DNA of 64,000 bases from Hemileia vastatrix (Eukaryota; Basidiomycota; Pucciniomycetes; Pucciniales; Zaghouaniaceae), in the NCBI GenBank assembly GCA_030280995.1, contig JASXTE010000017.1, forward strand, positions 8,885,998-8,949,997. Reading direction: 5' to 3'. A model generated the notes under the pieces. The model was not told where the DNA came from, did no database searches, and was given only the letters and a program-made list of their open reading frames with translations. The translations under genes and the position numbers were made by a program. Below, piece by piece: positions 63,440 to 64,000 of this stretch (position 1 is its first letter; every line of letters starts with the position of its first letter).

Positions 63440-64000
63440 TTAAGTCATCTTTTTAATTTCATGAATAACTACAAAATCATTGCTAACATTTTCCCATCCT
63501 CTATCACCAGAAGCAGTGATCAGATATCTTAGTGAAGGTGTGACACCTGTCAACATAAACATGGATTCATTTTATAGTTAGCGAACCAAAAATCACAGGG
63601 TCTTTACCATGATTCGCAGCCATTAAAAAGATTTTTAGCCAAAAACAAATAAAGATGAAAAAAAAAAAAGATGACCAACACATTTGCGAGACCACTCCAC
63701 TCGAATTACCTGGAATGATTCTAAACGGGATTTTGGCTCCATCACATTCTGCTTGAAGATTCCATAACCGAACATTATCAAACGATGCACATAGAATCCC
63801 TTTACCATCAGGCCACGCTTGAACACAACTAACTGGGCCTGAAGAGGTGGGCAAACGAATTGATCTTTGAATTTGAGGTTTCTTTCCCCATTCATGACCA
63901 CGATCATAAGAAGATGGTATAAATCGAAGGTCATAAATATCAACTGAATTATTACGCCGGCCAACATAAACTGACAATCCATCTATTGACCAAACAGCAG
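63440..64000 (-). CDS. SPT8: SAGA complex subunit Spt8 (WD40), C-terminal part
   Basis: Two exons are visible: 64000-63680 (entering from the right edge) and 63546-63440, ending in TAA. The 133-nt intron has donor GTTGGT and acceptor GACAG. The protein reads AVWSIDGLSVYVGRRNNSVD, RSIRLPTSSGPVSCV, GILCASFDNVRLWNL and PFRIIPGNSSGVVSQM, then across the junction RYLITASGDRGWENVSND. These match the last WD40 repeats of Spt8, including its characteristic end. Spt8 is the SAGA coactivator subunit that contacts TATA-binding protein in the nucleus. An unspliced reading through the intron gives a false, T-rich extension. Confidence 0.85.

Noticed and set aside
63567..63682. C-terminal extension of the WD40 protein by reading through
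   Set aside because: It runs into a T-rich stretch with intron signals. Splicing 63679-63547 restores the conserved Spt8 ending instead.

Overview
The window looks like a transposon-dense, AT-rich stretch of a fungal nuclear genome. A rust fungus (Pucciniales) is the best guess. The reasons are short spliceosomal introns in two host genes (TOM40 and SPT8), several chromodomain Ty3/gypsy elements, and PIF/Harbinger-type elements carrying a Myb/SANT-like gene plus a Tet-like 2OG-Fe(II) dioxygenase gene, two protein families I associate with rust genomes. Species cannot be fixed from sequence alone. Only about 3 kb is ordinary host gene; almost everything else is nested mobile DNA.

Layout. 1-7499: Gypsy-1 (minus strand), pol running off the left edge, 5' LTR 6000-7499. 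7500-7637 and 30652-34409: Copia-1, an old Ty1/copia element split by Gypsy-3. 7638-30651: Gypsy-3 (plus strand), itself split by Harbinger-1 (11334-16835) and by the young Gypsy-2 (19540-28386, minus strand, TSD GCTTC). 34877-40829: Copia-2, an apparently intact copia element with two 888-bp LTRs and TSD TTATT. 41388-42795: host TOM40. 43920-44243: an old relic of the Harbinger Myb/SANT-like gene. 44484-49831: Harbinger-2. 49835-59910: a composite Harbinger made of a 5' fragment (Harbinger-3) joined head-on to an inverted copy (Harbinger-4), containing an 890-bp C-rich/G-rich inverted repeat and a solo LTR. 59911-63172: decayed Gypsy-4. 63440-64000: the 3' end of host SPT8.

The main discovery candidate is in the Ty3/gypsy elements. 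All three copies with a preserved 5' end have a second reading frame lying over the N-terminal part of Gag. It is reached by removing a 55-58 nt intron whose donor lies 7 to 24 codons after the ATG, and it is closed by a second 52-58 nt intron. The spliced product is a 159-185 residue protein with a helical/coiled-coil-like N half, an invariant KWKWDW motif, a HPY(K/R/Q)G basic patch and a C-terminal Pro-Trp. Donors, acceptors, intron length modulo 3 and the stop codon agree among diverged copies. In Gypsy-3 the conserved stop exists only after splicing. The unspliced RNA stays open as Gag(-Pol) with a basic low-complexity N-terminal extension. This resembles, by analogy only, the way some retroviruses make small accessory proteins from spliced RNA.

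A second system of interest is the Harbinger family. Its autonomous form appears to have carried three genes: a Myb/SANT-like protein with variable 18-residue coiled-coil repeats, a DDE transposase, and a Tet-like dioxygenase, the last two convergent on the first. A conserved block of hairpin repeats that echo the terminal inverted repeat lies between the convergent genes. No copy in the window has an intact transposase.
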